Shown piece after piece: positions 1 through 9,149 of a stretch of 64,000 nucleotides of DNA. The translations under genes and the position numbers were made by a program. This DNA is from Pseudomonas oryzihabitans. GTDB lineage: Bacteria; Pseudomonadota; Gammaproteobacteria; Pseudomonadales; Pseudomonadaceae. Below the pieces are notes generated by a model. It was not told the origin of the DNA and ran no database searches. It was given only the letters and a program-made list of their open reading frames with translations. The stretch covers positions 4,474,501 to 4,538,500 of the forward strand of contig NZ_CP017024.1 of NCBI RefSeq assembly GCF_014522265.1, given 5' to 3'. Position 1 is the stretch's first letter; every line of letters begins with the position of its first letter.

Positions 1-425
1 AGATGGGTGTCATCGTAGTCGAAGATATGACTCGCCACGCCGTTGAGAAAGGCGGCATTCATGATATCGAGTCGCTCGGTCCGGCCGAGCAGACTGGCCT
101 GTTCAGGCCCGGAGAACGGCTGAAGCGCACGCAGCGCGCGAACGACCGTTTCATGATGCGAGCCGCCCACGGCGACACCCACCCAGTTGAGCAGAGTCCG
201 TATCCCTTCCTTGCGCACCTTTGCCGGCAGGTCGTCGTAGCGAGCCTTGACCAGATAGGCCGCCAGGATACGTGTAGTGTCCTCGCCCTCCCTGGCTGCC
301 GACGGGGATGCGACGGCTGGGGCGGCTGGGACGGCATTGGCTGCCAGGGAAAAGCGGGGCACGGCAGCGGCGGCCGAGGCGACGGCGCTGAGCTTGAGCA
401 AGGTGCGACGATTGAAGGGAATCAT
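1..425 (-). CDS. MmgE/PrpD family protein with Tat signal, N-terminal part
   Basis: The gene runs off the left edge of the window; about 141 codons are visible from an ATG at 425. The start MIPFNRRTLLKLSAV followed by an Ala-rich hydrophobic stretch and a SLAANA-like cleavage region is a twin-arginine (Tat) signal, so the product is probably exported to the periplasm. The segment after it contains ILAAYLVKARYDDLP and, near the window edge, FDYDDTH, the conserved acidic motif of the MmgE/PrpD fold (2-methylcitrate dehydratase, cis-aconitate decarboxylase and relatives). Most PrpD proteins are cytoplasmic, so a Tat-exported member is a distinct subgroup whose substrate I cannot name. It is divergent from the LysR gene at 535, its likely regulator. 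Confidence 0.8.
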   Translation of the reverse strand, partial: MIPFNRRTLLKLSAVASAAAAVPRFSLAANAVPAAPAVASPSAAREGEDTTRILAAYLVKARYDDLPAKVRKEGIRTLLNWVGVAVGGSHHETVVRALRALQPFSGPEQASLLGRTERLDIMNAAFLNGVASHIFDYDDTH

Positions 426-501
426 GCAAGGCTCCGATGTTGTGGTTTTGGTGGGCGTTGCGCGCCTGCACAGCATGAGTCAGCAGCCCGCTAAACTTAA
501 C

Positions 502-516
502 TGCATTTATCAAATG
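502..516. promoter_or_regulatory. candidate LysR-type binding site
   Basis: CATTT-ATC-AAATG is a perfect 5+5 bp inverted repeat, and T502 and A514 form a T-N11-A box of the kind LysR-type regulators bind. It lies in the 109-bp gap between the divergent MmgE/PrpD and LysR genes. It overlaps the most upstream possible ATG of the LysR gene (514), which argues for a later start. Function is inferred from sequence only. Confidence 0.4.
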
Positions 517-534
517 GACCCATGCATGAAAAAC

Positions 535-1431
535 ATGAATGTCGATATGGGCGATCTGCGTGCCTTTGTCGCGGTGGCGGATCTTGGCAGCTTCGCCGCT
601 GCCGCACGGGAGCTACATCTGTCCCAACCTGCGCTGTCCCGCCGCATCATCAAGCTGGAGACCAGCGTTGGCGTCCGCCTGCTCAATCGCACCACGCGCC
701 GTATCGAACTCAGCGCGCCTGGCCGAGCCTTTCTCGGGCGCGCTCGGCAGGTTCTCAACGACTTCGACGAGTCGCTGCTGGACGTAACGGATGCGGCGAA
801 CCGTCTGACCGGCGAGGTCACCCTGGCTTGCGTCCCCACGGCGGTCAATCAGCTCCTACCCCAGGTGCTCGAGCAGTATCAACAGCAGTATCCGCGCATT
901 CTGGTGCGGCTGATGGACGAAGGCGCCAGTGATGTACTGACCCGAGTGACGCGTGGCGAGGCGGACTTCGGCATCAACTACCTGGGTGCCCAGGAAGGCA
1001 ATCTGGTCTTCGAACCTCTGCATGAGGACGACTTCGTGCTGGTCTGCCGCAGCACTCATCCCTTGGCTGCGCGCGCTGCAGTGCGCTGGGCAGAGCTCGA
1101 TGGTCACAGGTACATCTCAGTCAACAAGGCCAGTGGCAATCGCATGCTGCTGGATCTGGCCCTGGCCAAGATCCCCAACCTGCCCAAACCGGTTCTGGAA
1201 GCGCGACACGTTAGAACCGTGATCGACCTGGTGGCCGCCGGACTGGGCGTGGCCACGGTACCGCGCCTGGCCATTCCCAGCAGTGCGCTCGACACCTGTC
1301 TGGTTGCCGTGCCCCTGGTTGAACCCTCCATCACCCGTTCACTGGGTATCGTTACCCGGCACGGCCAGCTACTTAGCCCAGCTGCCCAGCGTTTGCGCGA
1401 GCTGCTCAAACAGCAGGTAGCTGCAATCTAG
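535..1431 (+). CDS. LysR family transcriptional regulator
   Basis: A 298-residue product of standard LysR length. The N-terminal winged HTH is clear (DLRAFVAVADLGSFAAAARE, then LSQPALSRRIIKLE and a LLNRTTRRIELSAPG wing). The rest reads as the periplasmic-binding-protein-like effector domain (VTLACVPTAVNQLLPQVL, GEADFGINYLG, GLGVATVPRLA). In-frame ATGs occur at 514, 526, 535 and 547. I chose 535 because the product then begins just before the HTH and because 514 lies inside a putative operator; 526 is equally possible and none has a strong ribosome binding site. Its divergent orientation suggests it controls the MmgE/PrpD gene in response to an unknown small molecule. Confidence 0.9.
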   Translation: MNVDMGDLRAFVAVADLGSFAAAARELHLSQPALSRRIIKLETSVGVRLLNRTTRRIELSAPGRAFLGRARQVLNDFDESLLDVTDAANRLTGEVTLACVPTAVNQLLPQVLEQYQQQYPRILVRLMDEGASDVLTRVTRGEADFGINYLGAQEGNLVFEPLHEDDFVLVCRSTHPLAARAAVRWAELDGHRYISVNKASGNRMLLDLALAKIPNLPKPVLEARHVRTVIDLVAAGLGVATVPRLAIPSSALDTCLVAVPLVEPSITRSLGIVTRHGQLLSPAAQRLRELLKQQVAAI

Positions 1432-1624
1432 CGCCCCATCCCGTCGCGCAATGCAGAACGGTCGATCACGACGAATCGAGCCAGGAGGCTAATCCAGGGT
1501 CCAGTGCGGTCCACCCGATTTGGTTGGTCTTCTCGAAAAAGCTATTGCAACAACGTTTATTGGCCAAACTTCAGGAAAGTTCGGCGAATTGGCGGCCATT
1601 TGTAAATGCGGCAAAGAGCCACCA

Positions 1625-1651
1625 TAAACTTCCAGATATTCGATCCGAAAG
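1625..1651 (+). promoter_or_regulatory. candidate sigma28 (FliA) promoter of the chemoreceptor gene
   Basis: TAAACTTC, 11 bases, then TCCGAAAG resembles the FliA consensus TAAAGTTT-N11-GCCGATAA with the correct spacing. It is 78 bases upstream of the receptor start. Chemoreceptors are commonly FliA-dependent in pseudomonads. Only about two thirds of the consensus positions match, so this is tentative. A small palindrome CATTTGTAAATG lies just upstream at 1597-1608. Confidence 0.35.
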
Positions 1652-1728
1652 CCTGACTATTGACGTCACTATCCCGTCGTCGCTTGCAGCTAGCCGTGAC
1701 CGCTAGTCCTTTTCCGAGGAGCTTTCAG

Positions 1729-3387
1729 ATGTTCAAGAATTTCCGGATTGGCACCCGCCTCATCGTGTCCTTCATCGCCGTGGCGTCCATCAGCCTGGTG
1801 GTGGGATTGGCGGGCCTCAGCAACAGCAGCCAGATCAATGATTTGGCCACTCAGCTTTATCAGAACGAGCTGCTCGGCCTTTCCTACATCAAGGAGGCCA
1901 ACATGAATCTGGTCTTCATCGGCCGCGCGCGCAGCAACTACCTGCTGGCAACCTCCGAAGAGGATCGCACTCGTGCCCAGGCGGAGGTCAAGCTGGGCCT
2001 CGCCAACGTGCGGGACAATCTCGCCAGGGCCCGCCCCCTGTTCAGCAGCGAGGCATCGGCCGCCAATTTCCGGCAGATCGACGAGCTGCTCGGCAGCTAT
2101 ACCTCTCAGCTGGACCAGGCCATGGCGATCGCCGGCAAGCGGACGCTGCGTGATGCCGATCCTGAGCTGGACAATCAGCTGGCCAGTGTCCGCCGTTTTG
2201 GCGACCAGGTGGGCGTGCTGATGACCGAGCTGTCCAAGCGCAAGGAGCAGAACGCCAGCGACGCCAACGACCTCACCGACCAGATCTATGCCCGCAGCCG
2301 GGTCATGCTGATCGGCATCATCGCGGTGGGCGTGGCCTTTGGCATCCTGCTCGGCTTCCTGATGAGTCGCAGCATCACCCGCCCCTTGCGCGCGGCCGTC
2401 GCGATCGCCGATCGCCTGGCGGCAGGCGACCTCACCCAGCGCATCGACGCCGAAGGCCGGGACGAGACCGCCGCGCTGCTGCGCGCCATGGACGGCATGA
2501 ATCAGCGCCTGTCGCAGATCATCAGCGACGTCCGCAGCGCCTCCGATGGCCTGGCCAGCGCCTCAGAGGAGATCTCCGCCACCGCCCAGAGCATCAGCCA
2601 GGCGAGCACCGAACAGGCCGCCTCGGTCGAAGAAACCAGCGCCAGCGTCGAGCAGATGTCGGCGTCCATCGCCCAGAACACCGAGAACGCCAAGGTCACC
2701 GACGGCATGGCCGGCAAGGCCAACCGCGAGGCGAACGAAGGCGGCCAGGCCGTCAGGGACACCCTGGTGGCCATGAAGACCATCGCGGCCAAGATCAGCA
2801 TCATCGACGACATCGCCTACCAGACCAACCTCCTGGCCCTCAACGCCGCCATCGAGGCGGCGCGCGCCGGCGAGCATGGCAAGGGCTTCGCCGTGGTGGC
2901 TTCCGAGGTGCGCAAGCTGGCGGAGCGCAGCCAGGTCGCCGCCCAGGAGATCAGCAACGTCGCCCAGGGCAGCGTGGCCCTGGCCGAGCGTGCCGGCGCG
3001 CTGCTGGACGAGATGGTGCCCTCCATCAGCAAGACCTCCGACCTGGTGCAGGAGATCACCGCCGCCTCGGAAGAGCAGACCTCCGGCGTCGAGCAGATCA
3101 ACGGCGCCATGCTGCAGCTCAGTCAGGTCACCCAGCAGAACGCCTCGGCGTCCGAGGAACTGGCCGCCACTGCCGAAGAGATGAGCAGCCAGGCCGAGTT
3201 GCTCCAGCAGCTGATGGAGTTCTTCACCCTGAACAGCGCCCTGGGCGGGCAGGACCTGACGCGCCCCGCTCCCAAACGCTCGGGACCGGGGCTGGCCAAG
3301 CGCGCCGCTGCGCGGGTCGACAGCTCGCGGCATGCCACCCAAGGCGGCATACCCGTGGGCTATGCCCGTTTCGAAGAGCCGGCCTGA
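1729..3387 (+). CDS. methyl-accepting chemotaxis protein
   Basis: A 552-residue chemoreceptor with the order TM1 (about 11-30), a 160-residue periplasmic four-helix-bundle ligand domain, TM2 (about 191-211), HAMP (from [12 protein letters not shown]) and a cytoplasmic coiled-coil signalling domain. The hairpin tip [19 protein letters not shown] and the following [22 protein letters not shown] (about 361-402) are the CheA/CheW contact region. The start at 1729 is fixed by GAGGAG seven bases upstream. The C-terminus ends in [14 protein letters not shown] and has no NWETF-type CheR/CheB tether. The ligand cannot be read from the sequence. Confidence 0.93.
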   Translation: MFKNFRIGTRLIVSFIAVASISLVVGLAGLSNSSQINDLATQLYQNELLGLSYIKEANMNLVFIGRARSNYLLATSEEDRTRAQAEVKLGLANVRDNLARARPLFSSEASAANFRQIDELLGSYTSQLDQAMAIAGKRTLRDADPELDNQLASVRRFGDQVGVLMTELSKRKEQNASDANDLTDQIYARSRVMLIGIIAVGVAFGILLGFLMSRSITRPLRAAVAIADRLAAGDLTQRIDAEGRDETAALLRAMDGMNQRLSQIISDVRSASDGLASASEEISATAQSISQASTEQAASVEETSASVEQMSASIAQNTENAKVTDGMAGKANREANEGGQAVRDTLVAMKTIAAKISIIDDIAYQTNLLALNAAIEAARAGEHGKGFAVVASEVRKLAERSQVAAQEISNVAQGSVALAERAGALLDEMVPSISKTSDLVQEITAASEEQTSGVEQINGAMLQLSQVTQQNASASEELAATAEEMSSQAELLQQLMEFFTLNSALGGQDLTRPAPKRSGPGLAKRAAARVDSSRHATQGGIPVGYARFEEPA

Positions 3388-3507
3388 GATCGGGCCGGCA
3401 ATACGTTGCCCTTTGACGAGGGCGTTCACCCCGGGTGGGCACCTTCGCTGCCAAGGCGGCCGGCGGACGCATTCAGGATCCCTGGCCGCGCTATCGGCCT
3501 GAAAGTC

Positions 3508-3912
3508 TCAGCTGCGTACGCCAAGAAAGGCTTTCAGCTGAAGCACGAGAGGTGTGACCTCTTCTTTCGTGGTGAAGCCGATCCGCGGCCAGTCATAGCG
3601 ACTGTCGCGTTCGGTGGCGTGGCCACTGTCGACTTTCAACTGCCTGAAGAACTGGCGGGTTTCGACGATCCCTCGGCCCGCGCGTCTGGCGTGGGATTCG
3701 ACCTCGAAGGCAATCTCGCCCAGATTGCCCTCGGCCAGCCCGGCGACCGGTCGATACAGGAAGATCTGGCCGCGCTCGGCCTTTACGCACCTGAAGCCAT
3801 GCCCGCTTTCCAGCTCGTACAGCGATCCGTAGACCTCCGTCAGCAATCGCCTGGCCGTCTCGAATACATAGCTATCCATCTCCCCCGCCCCCGGTTTTCG
3901 GCACAGGCTCAC
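3508..3912 (-). CDS. conserved-looking hypothetical protein
   Basis: A 134-residue product from a GTG start preceded at good spacing by AGGGG; an ATG at 3879 (MDSYVFETARR) is the alternative and starts closer to the apparent domain. The protein is mixed alpha/beta in character, with RLLTEVYGSLYELESGHGFRCVKAERGQIFLYRPVAGL and YDWPRIGFTTKEEVTPLVLQL, and has neither signal peptide nor membrane segment. I do not recognise the family. Balanced residue composition and the ribosome binding site support a real gene over the opposite-strand frame. It lies downstream of rlmE on the same strand, about 300 bases away, so a shared transcript is uncertain. Confidence 0.6.
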   Translation of the reverse strand: MSLCRKPGAGEMDSYVFETARRLLTEVYGSLYELESGHGFRCVKAERGQIFLYRPVAGLAEGNLGEIAFEVESHARRAGRGIVETRQFFRQLKVDSGHATERDSRYDWPRIGFTTKEEVTPLVLQLKAFLGVRS

Positions 3913-4177
3913 CGCATCCCCTGCTTGAGCGCAGATGAATAGGAAACCCTAGCAGTCGCCCGGGAATTAACTCCCGCCGGAAACATCGCTTCACAGTTGT
4001 GTGACCTGGACAAAGAGGAACGGCCGTCGGTCCTGGCCCTGACTATGGGGTTTTCAGCATCTTCTGAGAAGGGAATAGGTTTTCGCCGGACGCGCCGATG
4101 CGCTGCGCGCTGATCCAGCATCCGGCACAGACCCTCAGTGAGTAGCGGCAGGTATTAATACGGAGCGGACGATCAGC

Positions 4178-4207
4178 CCGGCGGGCCAGCGAACAGGCCC
4201 GCGCCGG
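4178..4207 (-). terminator. GC-rich hairpin downstream of rlmE
   Basis: CCGGCGGGCC pairs with GGCCCGCGCCGG across an 8-base loop with a two-base bulge, immediately after the rlmE stop. There is no U-run, so it could be a transcription attenuating hairpin or a messenger 3' end stabiliser instead of a true intrinsic terminator. The rest of 3913-4216 shows no gene. Confidence 0.3.
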
Positions 4208-4216
4208 CGGCAAGGG

Positions 4217-4843
4217 CTAGAGCTGGCCCTTGAAACCCTTGCCCACCAGATAGACCTCGCGCGAGCGGGGACGCGAGGCTTCGGGCTTGCGGATCGACAC
4301 CTTCTCGAAGGAGGTGCGTACGTCTTTCAGGAAGACATCGGAGCCTTCGCCCTGGAACACCTTGACCACGTAGTTGCCGCCGGGCTTGAGCACCTGGCGC
4401 ACCATGTCGAGGGTCAGCTCCACCAGGTACATGGCGGCGGCCTGGTCGGCGGCCGCGACGCCGCTAATGTTGGGCGCGATGTCGGAGACGATCAGGTCGG
4501 GCTGGCGGCCCTCGAGCATGCCGAGGATCTTCTGGAAGACGGCATCGTCGGTGAAGTCGCCCTGGACGAAGTCGACGTTGTCGAGGGCCCCCATCGGCAG
4601 GATGTCGGTGGCCACCACGCGGCCCTTCTCGCCGACGATGCCGCCCGCCACCTGCGACCAGCCGCCCGGGGCCGAGCCCAGGTCCATGACCAGCATGCCG
4701 GGACGGATCAGCTTGTCCTTCTCGTTGAGCTCGATCAGCTTGTAGCTGGAGCGCGAGCGCAGGCCGTCTTTCTGAGCGCGTTTGACGTAGGGATCGTTGA
4801 CGTGTTCATCCAGCCAGCGACGGCTGCTTTTGGATCTTTTCAT
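4217..4843 (-). CDS. rlmE: 23S rRNA (uridine-2552 2'-O) methyltransferase
   Basis: A 208-residue product matching RlmE (FtsJ/RrmJ) over its whole length. It methylates the ribose of U2552 in the 23S A-loop during late 50S assembly, using S-adenosylmethionine. The SAM-binding motif is [14 protein letters not shown] (about 53-66). The catalytic K-D-K-E set is present as K35 (SSYKL), D121 (SDIAPN), K161 (VKVFQG) and E196 (SREVYLV). The basic N-terminus [14 protein letters not shown] is typical. In most pseudomonads rlmE sits directly upstream of ftsH; here its downstream neighbour is an unrelated small gene and its upstream neighbour is divergent, so the usual linkage is broken. Confidence 0.95.
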   Translation of the reverse strand: MKRSKSSRRWLDEHVNDPYVKRAQKDGLRSRSSYKLIELNEKDKLIRPGMLVMDLGSAPGGWSQVAGGIVGEKGRVVATDILPMGALDNVDFVQGDFTDDAVFQKILGMLEGRQPDLIVSDIAPNISGVAAADQAAAMYLVELTLDMVRQVLKPGGNYVVKVFQGEGSDVFLKDVRTSFEKVSIRKPEASRPRSREVYLVGKGFKGQL

Positions 4844-5088
4844 GTTGGAACTACCACGGGAAAGCGGGTGAGAAGCGGCCGTTCGCCAGGTCTGGCCGGC
4901 CGCGAAGTGGCGGCGATTATAAGCCGATAACGCGGCTGGACGAATCGGCGATCGCCCGAGCGTCCGTCAGACCGCCCAAAGGAGCGCCCATCGTCCCGGC
5001 CTGACAGCGCCGGGGCCGCCGGGTACAATCGCCGCCCTACCCCTCCTCGTCCCTTCCTTTGCCGGAGTCACCGGCCAGGATTATTGCC

Positions 5089-6738
5089 ATGATTCGCCTC
5101 AACGAACTGCAGCTGCCGCTTGACCACACCCCCGCCGAATTGCGCCAGGCCATCCTCCAGCGCCTGAAGCTGAGCGACGCCGACCTGCTCGATTTCACCG
5201 TGTTCAAGCGCAGCTACGATGCGCGCAAGAAGAACAGCGTCATCCTGTTCATCTACATCATCGACCTGGAGGTGCGCGACGAGGCGGCGGTGCTGGCGCG
5301 CCTGGCCAATGACCTGCACGTGCGCCCGGCACCGGACACCGGCTACTACCCGGTCGGCCAGGCCCCGGCGAATCTGGCCGAGCGCCCGCTGGTGGTGGGC
5401 TTCGGTCCCTGTGGCCTGTTCGCCGCCCTGCTGCTCGCCCAGATGGGCTTCAAGCCCATCGTGCTGGAGCGCGGCAAGGAGGTGCGCAGCCGCACCAAGG
5501 ACACCTGGGCGCTGTGGCGCAAGAAGGTGCTGAGCCCCGAATCCAACGTGCAATTCGGCGAAGGCGGAGCGGGCCTGTTTTCCGATGGCAAGCTCTACAG
5601 CCAGATCAAGGATCCGAAGTTCTACGCCCGCAAGGTGATGCACGAATTCGTCCGCGCCGGCGCGCCGGAAGAGATCCTCTACGTCAGCAAGCCGCACATC
5701 GGCACCTTCCGCCTGACCGGCGTGGTGGCGGCCATGCGCGAGGAAATCATCGCCCTCGGCGGCGAAGTCCGCTTCGAAACCAAGGTGACCGATCTGCTGA
5801 TCAACGACGGTCAGCTCGAAGGCGTGGTGCTGGCCAATGGCGAGACCCTGCACAGCCGCCACGTGGTGCTCGCCCTGGGCCACAGCTCGCGCGACACCTT
5901 CCGCATGCTGCATCGCCAGGGCGTGTACATCGAAGCCAAGCCCTTCGCCGTCGGCTTCCGCATCGAACACCCCCAGGGCATGATCGACCAGGCCCGCCTG
6001 GGCAAGTACGCCGGTCACCCGGAACTGGGCGCCGCCGACTACAAGCTGGTGCATCACGCCAAGAACGGCCGCGCCGTCTACAGCTTCTGCATGTGCCCGG
6101 GCGGCACCGTGGTGGCGGCCACCTCCGAGCCGGGCCGCGTGGTCACCAATGGCATGAGCCAGTACTCGCGCAACGAACGCAACGCCAATTCCGGCATCGT
6201 GGTGGGCATCAATCCCGAGCAGGACTTCCCCGGTGATCCGCTGGCCGGCGTAGAACTGCAGGAACGCCTGGAATCGCACGCCTACGAACTGGGCGGCAGC
6301 GACTATTCGGCGCCTGGCCAACTGGTCGGCGACTTCATTCGCGGCGTGCCCTCCACCGCCTTTGGTGAAGTCGAGCCCTCCTACAAGCCCGGCGTGCGCC
6401 TGGGCGATCTGGCGCCGTCGCTGCCCGCCTACGCCATCGAGGCCATCCGCGAAGCCCTGCCCGCCTTCGGCAGGCAGATCCGCGGCTTCGACCGCCATGA
6501 CGCCATCCTGACCGGGATCGAGACCCGCACCTCCTCGCCGGTGCGCATTACCCGCGACAACGACAGCCTGCAGAGTCTGAATCTGCGCGGCCTGTATCCG
6601 GCCGGGGAAGGCGCTGGCTACGCAGGCGGTATCCTGTCCGCCGGCGTGGACGGCATCAAGGTGGCCGAAGCCCTGGCCAAGGCGATGCTCGCGGAAGGCG
6701 ACGCGCAGGCCGCACCGCTGGTTCGGGCCGCTGGCTGA
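5089..6738 (+). CDS. NAD(P)/FAD-dependent oxidoreductase
   Basis: A 549-residue flavoprotein. An N-terminal region of about 95 residues precedes the FAD-binding Rossmann motif LVVGFGPCGLFAALLLAQMGFKPIVLERG (about 100-128). Other family marks are FGEGGAGLFSDGKL, GHSSRDTFRML, CMCPGGTVVAATSEPG and a C-terminal FAD contact GLYPAGEGAGYAGGILSAGVDGIKVAEAL. It belongs to the uncharacterised FAD-dependent protein family widespread in bacteria; the physiological substrate is unknown. I chose ATG 5089 (MIRLNELQLPLDH, AGGA upstream) over a TTG at 5059. Its TGA overlaps the next gene's ATG (TGATG), so the two are translationally coupled. Confidence 0.9.
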   Translation: MIRLNELQLPLDHTPAELRQAILQRLKLSDADLLDFTVFKRSYDARKKNSVILFIYIIDLEVRDEAAVLARLANDLHVRPAPDTGYYPVGQAPANLAERPLVVGFGPCGLFAALLLAQMGFKPIVLERGKEVRSRTKDTWALWRKKVLSPESNVQFGEGGAGLFSDGKLYSQIKDPKFYARKVMHEFVRAGAPEEILYVSKPHIGTFRLTGVVAAMREEIIALGGEVRFETKVTDLLINDGQLEGVVLANGETLHSRHVVLALGHSSRDTFRMLHRQGVYIEAKPFAVGFRIEHPQGMIDQARLGKYAGHPELGAADYKLVHHAKNGRAVYSFCMCPGGTVVAATSEPGRVVTNGMSQYSRNERNANSGIVVGINPEQDFPGDPLAGVELQERLESHAYELGGSDYSAPGQLVGDFIRGVPSTAFGEVEPSYKPGVRLGDLAPSLPAYAIEAIREALPAFGRQIRGFDRHDAILTGIETRTSSPVRITRDNDSLQSLNLRGLYPAGEGAGYAGGILSAGVDGIKVAEALAKAMLAEGDAQAAPLVRAAG

Positions 6739-7463
6739 TGAAGCTCGACGACATCAGGAAGCTCCACCAGAAGAAGTACCGCGCCGAATTCGGTCACTTC
6801 CTGGTGGAGGGCGAGCACCTGGCGCTGGAACTGCAAAAGGCCGCGCAGGGGAATCCCCAGCTGCAGCGCGCCGAACTCTATGTGACGGGCGCCTACGAAC
6901 ACTGGCAGAGTCCGTTCCGGACGCACCCGATCAGCGATCGGCAGATGGCGCAGCTTGCCGATACCAAGACCCCGCAAGGCATCCTGGCCGTGGTGCCAAT
7001 GCCCCGGGAGCCCGTGGCAGCAGCGGTCGAGGGCGAGCGCGCCGTCTATCTGCACGAGATCCAGGACCCGGGCAATCTGGGCACCATCCTGCGCACCCTG
7101 GCCTGGTTCGGAGGTTTTCGCTGCCTGCTCAGCCCGGGCAGCGTCGACCCCTACAATCCCAAGGTGGTCCGCGCCAGCATGGGCGCCATCTTCCACACCC
7201 CGCTGGAGCTGGACGTCGACCTCGACGGCCTACAGGAGCGCTTCCCCCGCCTCGCCTGCCTCGACATGCAGGGCATGCCGGTGCAGTCCGCCGCTTTCGC
7301 AGCCTTCGACTGCTACCTGTTCGGCAACGAAGCCCGCGGCGTTCCCCGTGAGCACCTCGCGGCCCTGAACGCCCAGCCCTTCACCATCGCCGGCTCGGGC
7401 GCCATCGAGTCCCTGAATCTAGCGGCCACGGTGAACATGTGCGCCTATGAGTTGAGTCGGTAG
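6738..7463 (+). CDS. SpoU/TrmH family RNA 2'-O-methyltransferase
   Basis: A 241-residue SPOUT methyltransferase. The three SpoU motifs are visible: NLGTILRTLAWFG (motif 1), LFGNEARGVP (motif 2) and IESLNLAATVNMCAYEL (motif 3), which form the trefoil-knot SAM site. The short N-terminal part (KLHQKKYRAEFGHFLVEGEHL) resembles the L30e-like RNA-binding substrate domain of the SpoU 'SpoU_sub_bind' type. The target is probably a ribose in rRNA or tRNA, but which nucleotide cannot be told from sequence. The start overlaps the stop of the upstream flavoprotein gene. Confidence 0.92.
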   Translation: MKLDDIRKLHQKKYRAEFGHFLVEGEHLALELQKAAQGNPQLQRAELYVTGAYEHWQSPFRTHPISDRQMAQLADTKTPQGILAVVPMPREPVAAAVEGERAVYLHEIQDPGNLGTILRTLAWFGGFRCLLSPGSVDPYNPKVVRASMGAIFHTPLELDVDLDGLQERFPRLACLDMQGMPVQSAAFAAFDCYLFGNEARGVPREHLAALNAQPFTIAGSGAIESLNLAATVNMCAYELSR

Positions 7464-7806
7464 CGATCAGCCACGAGTACCGGGCGCATTGGCGCCTGGA
7501 CGGCAGAGGACGAGCCGCCAGTCCCCTCGCTGAGGTGAACGCGGCCGGATGGCCATCCCGTCGGCAGTACCGACCTCTCGACTCGGCGCCACCTGGTGCA
7601 CGCGGCAACAGGCCTCCGCTCAGACCGATGTCCCGACTACCAGGAAACCGGCCTTCAGACAGGCACTTTCCGGGTAGCCGCCCAGGACTGGTCTTGCGCC
7701 CTCCAGCCAGGCACAATCGAATAGTCATACGATGACAGACAAGACCGTGTGATCTGTGGCTCTCGCCACCTGGCATTTCCGACAACGACAACAAAAGGAT
7801 CCGAGC
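7464..7806. other. 343-bp intergenic region, no gene seen
   Basis: No credible coding region on either strand. Just past the methyltransferase stop, CGGGCGC-ATTG-GCGCCTG (about 7482-7499) can form a short hairpin but lacks a U-run. The promoter of the next gene must lie near the right end; I cannot place it with confidence. Confidence 0.5.
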
Positions 7807-8235
7807 ATGAAAAAGTTGAAACTAGCGGTAGGCTTCCTCTGCCTGTTCAGTGGCTATGTTGCAGCAGCAACGAGTGATGAAAAGGACGTCGCCTCCGCCG
7901 TCGACCAGCTGACCCAGGCCATGTGGCACAAGGATATTGCGCAGCTCAAGGCGCTGACCGCGGACAACCTGACCTATGGACATTCGAGCGGCAACATCCA
8001 GGACAAGCAGGCGTTCATCGCCGACATCGAGACGGGCAAAAGCGCATTCAACGAACTGAAGATGCTCAACCAGAAGATCACCCTATCCGGGGACGTCGCG
8101 CTGGTGCGCAACCACTTTTCAGCTCAGGCCGTAAACAGTGGCAAGGTAGTGCCGACCGAGATCGAGAACTTTCAGATCTGGCAGAAACAGAAAGGCCATT
8201 GGCTGTTGATCGGTCGCCAGGCATTTCGCTTCTGA
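7807..8235 (+). CDS. secreted NTF2-like (DUF4440-type) protein
   Basis: A 142-residue product from ATG 7807 with AAGGA seven bases upstream. An N-terminal signal peptide (MKKLKLAVGFLCLFSG... cleaved near YVAAATS) sends it to the periplasm. The mature part has the SnoaL/NTF2 pattern: an acidic helix (EKDVASAVDQLTQAMWHKDIAQLKAL), LTYGHSSGNIQDKQAFIADI and C-terminal strands ending HWLLIGRQAFRF. Such domains bind small molecules or act as isomerase/lyase scaffolds; no catalytic residues can be assigned here. Confidence 0.82.
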   Translation: MKKLKLAVGFLCLFSGYVAAATSDEKDVASAVDQLTQAMWHKDIAQLKALTADNLTYGHSSGNIQDKQAFIADIETGKSAFNELKMLNQKITLSGDVALVRNHFSAQAVNSGKVVPTEIENFQIWQKQKGHWLLIGRQAFRF

Positions 8236-8598
8236 TCGACCCAGGCGTCAGTCGTTGTAGCGCCAACGTTGACTGAACGTCGCCAGGCCTCGGCGGCGTT
8301 CCTGCCACATCACGAGCCGCGCGAATGCCAGCTGGATCGGCTCGACCTCGCACCTTGCGCCCTGCTCCCCGGCAAGCCAGTAAGGTGCGGCGGTGAGGCC
8401 CGGGAACGCGCCTGTCTGGCTCCGCCTGACATAGGGTGATCGACTGGATGGCTTGACGTCGCCCTTTTCTGCACCGCCAGGCGTCGACGGCGGCTGGTAC
8501 CGCCGACTACCCGCCTGGAGGCCATCTGCGGACCCGGTAATCTGAACAGGCCCGCACACACCCGGTCCGTATTGGTATGACTACCGGGAGAATCGACC
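8236..8598. other. 363-bp intergenic region, no convincing gene
   Basis: A minus-strand open frame (8248-8559) would encode about 103 residues ending in LAFARLVMWQERRRGLATFSQRWRYND. It has no good ribosome binding site and a low-complexity first half, so I leave it uncalled, though the C-terminal 45 residues could be a gene remnant. The plus-strand right end carries GGGAGA, the ribosome binding site of the next gene. Confidence 0.35.
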
Positions 8599-9090
8599 AT
8601 GACGACAGCCAGCAATCTCTTGTGGGGCGCCTTGGCCATTGGTGTGGTGACAGGCATACGCAGCATGCTGGCGCCGACCCTGGTCAGCGCGGCGCTGGCG
8701 GGGCGTGAGGATATCGCGAGCGCTGACGACCCCGCACCTACCCTCGCGTCGTCTCGAGTACGGCAGTACGGGATACCCCTGGCTGCGGCGGAGCTCCTGG
8801 GCGACAAACTGCCCTTCGCGCCGGACCGCACCATTGCGCCCTCGATGCTGGTCCGTGCCCTGTCCGGTGGCATCAGTGCCGCGGCACTCGCCGGTGCGCA
8901 GCGGCAACCGCGACTGCTGCCTGCACTGATCGGGGCAACCGCTGCCTGTGTCGCCGCCAAGGTAGCGATCGATCTGCGCAAGGGCTACGCCCGCAACGCC
9001 TGGCTCAATGCCGGCCTCGGCCTGGCCGAAGACTGCCTGGCTTTCTCGCTGGCCAGGGCCGGGTTGCGTCGAGCACTGCGGGATAGCTAG
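8599..9090 (+). CDS. DUF4126-like small membrane protein
   Basis: A 163-residue hydrophobic protein from ATG 8599 with GGGAGA nine bases upstream. Family marks include GALAIGVVTGIRSMLAPTLV at the N-terminus, YGIPLAAAELLGDKLPFAPDRT in the middle and LSGGISAAALAGA, LIGATAACVAAKVAIDLRK and GLAEDCLAFSLA as further membrane or amphipathic segments, with about three to four membrane passes. DUF4126 members have no known function. It stands alone, in front of a decayed gene. Confidence 0.75.
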   Translation: MTTASNLLWGALAIGVVTGIRSMLAPTLVSAALAGREDIASADDPAPTLASSRVRQYGIPLAAAELLGDKLPFAPDRTIAPSMLVRALSGGISAAALAGAQRQPRLLPALIGATAACVAAKVAIDLRKGYARNAWLNAGLGLAEDCLAFSLARAGLRRALRDS

Positions 9091-9149
9091 GCGAGGACCA
9101 AAGCATCGCGCACAAGCCACGGGACGCAACAGGGTGCTTGGAGCCGGGC

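Noticed and set aside
1524-1706. A 60-codon frame before the first chemoreceptor
   Set aside because: No ribosome binding site, no homologous look, and it covers the candidate sigma28 promoter.
3406-3942. A 178-codon plus-strand frame opposite the hypothetical gene at 3508
   Set aside because: The minus-strand frame has the better ribosome binding site and more protein-like composition; both cannot be coding with confidence.
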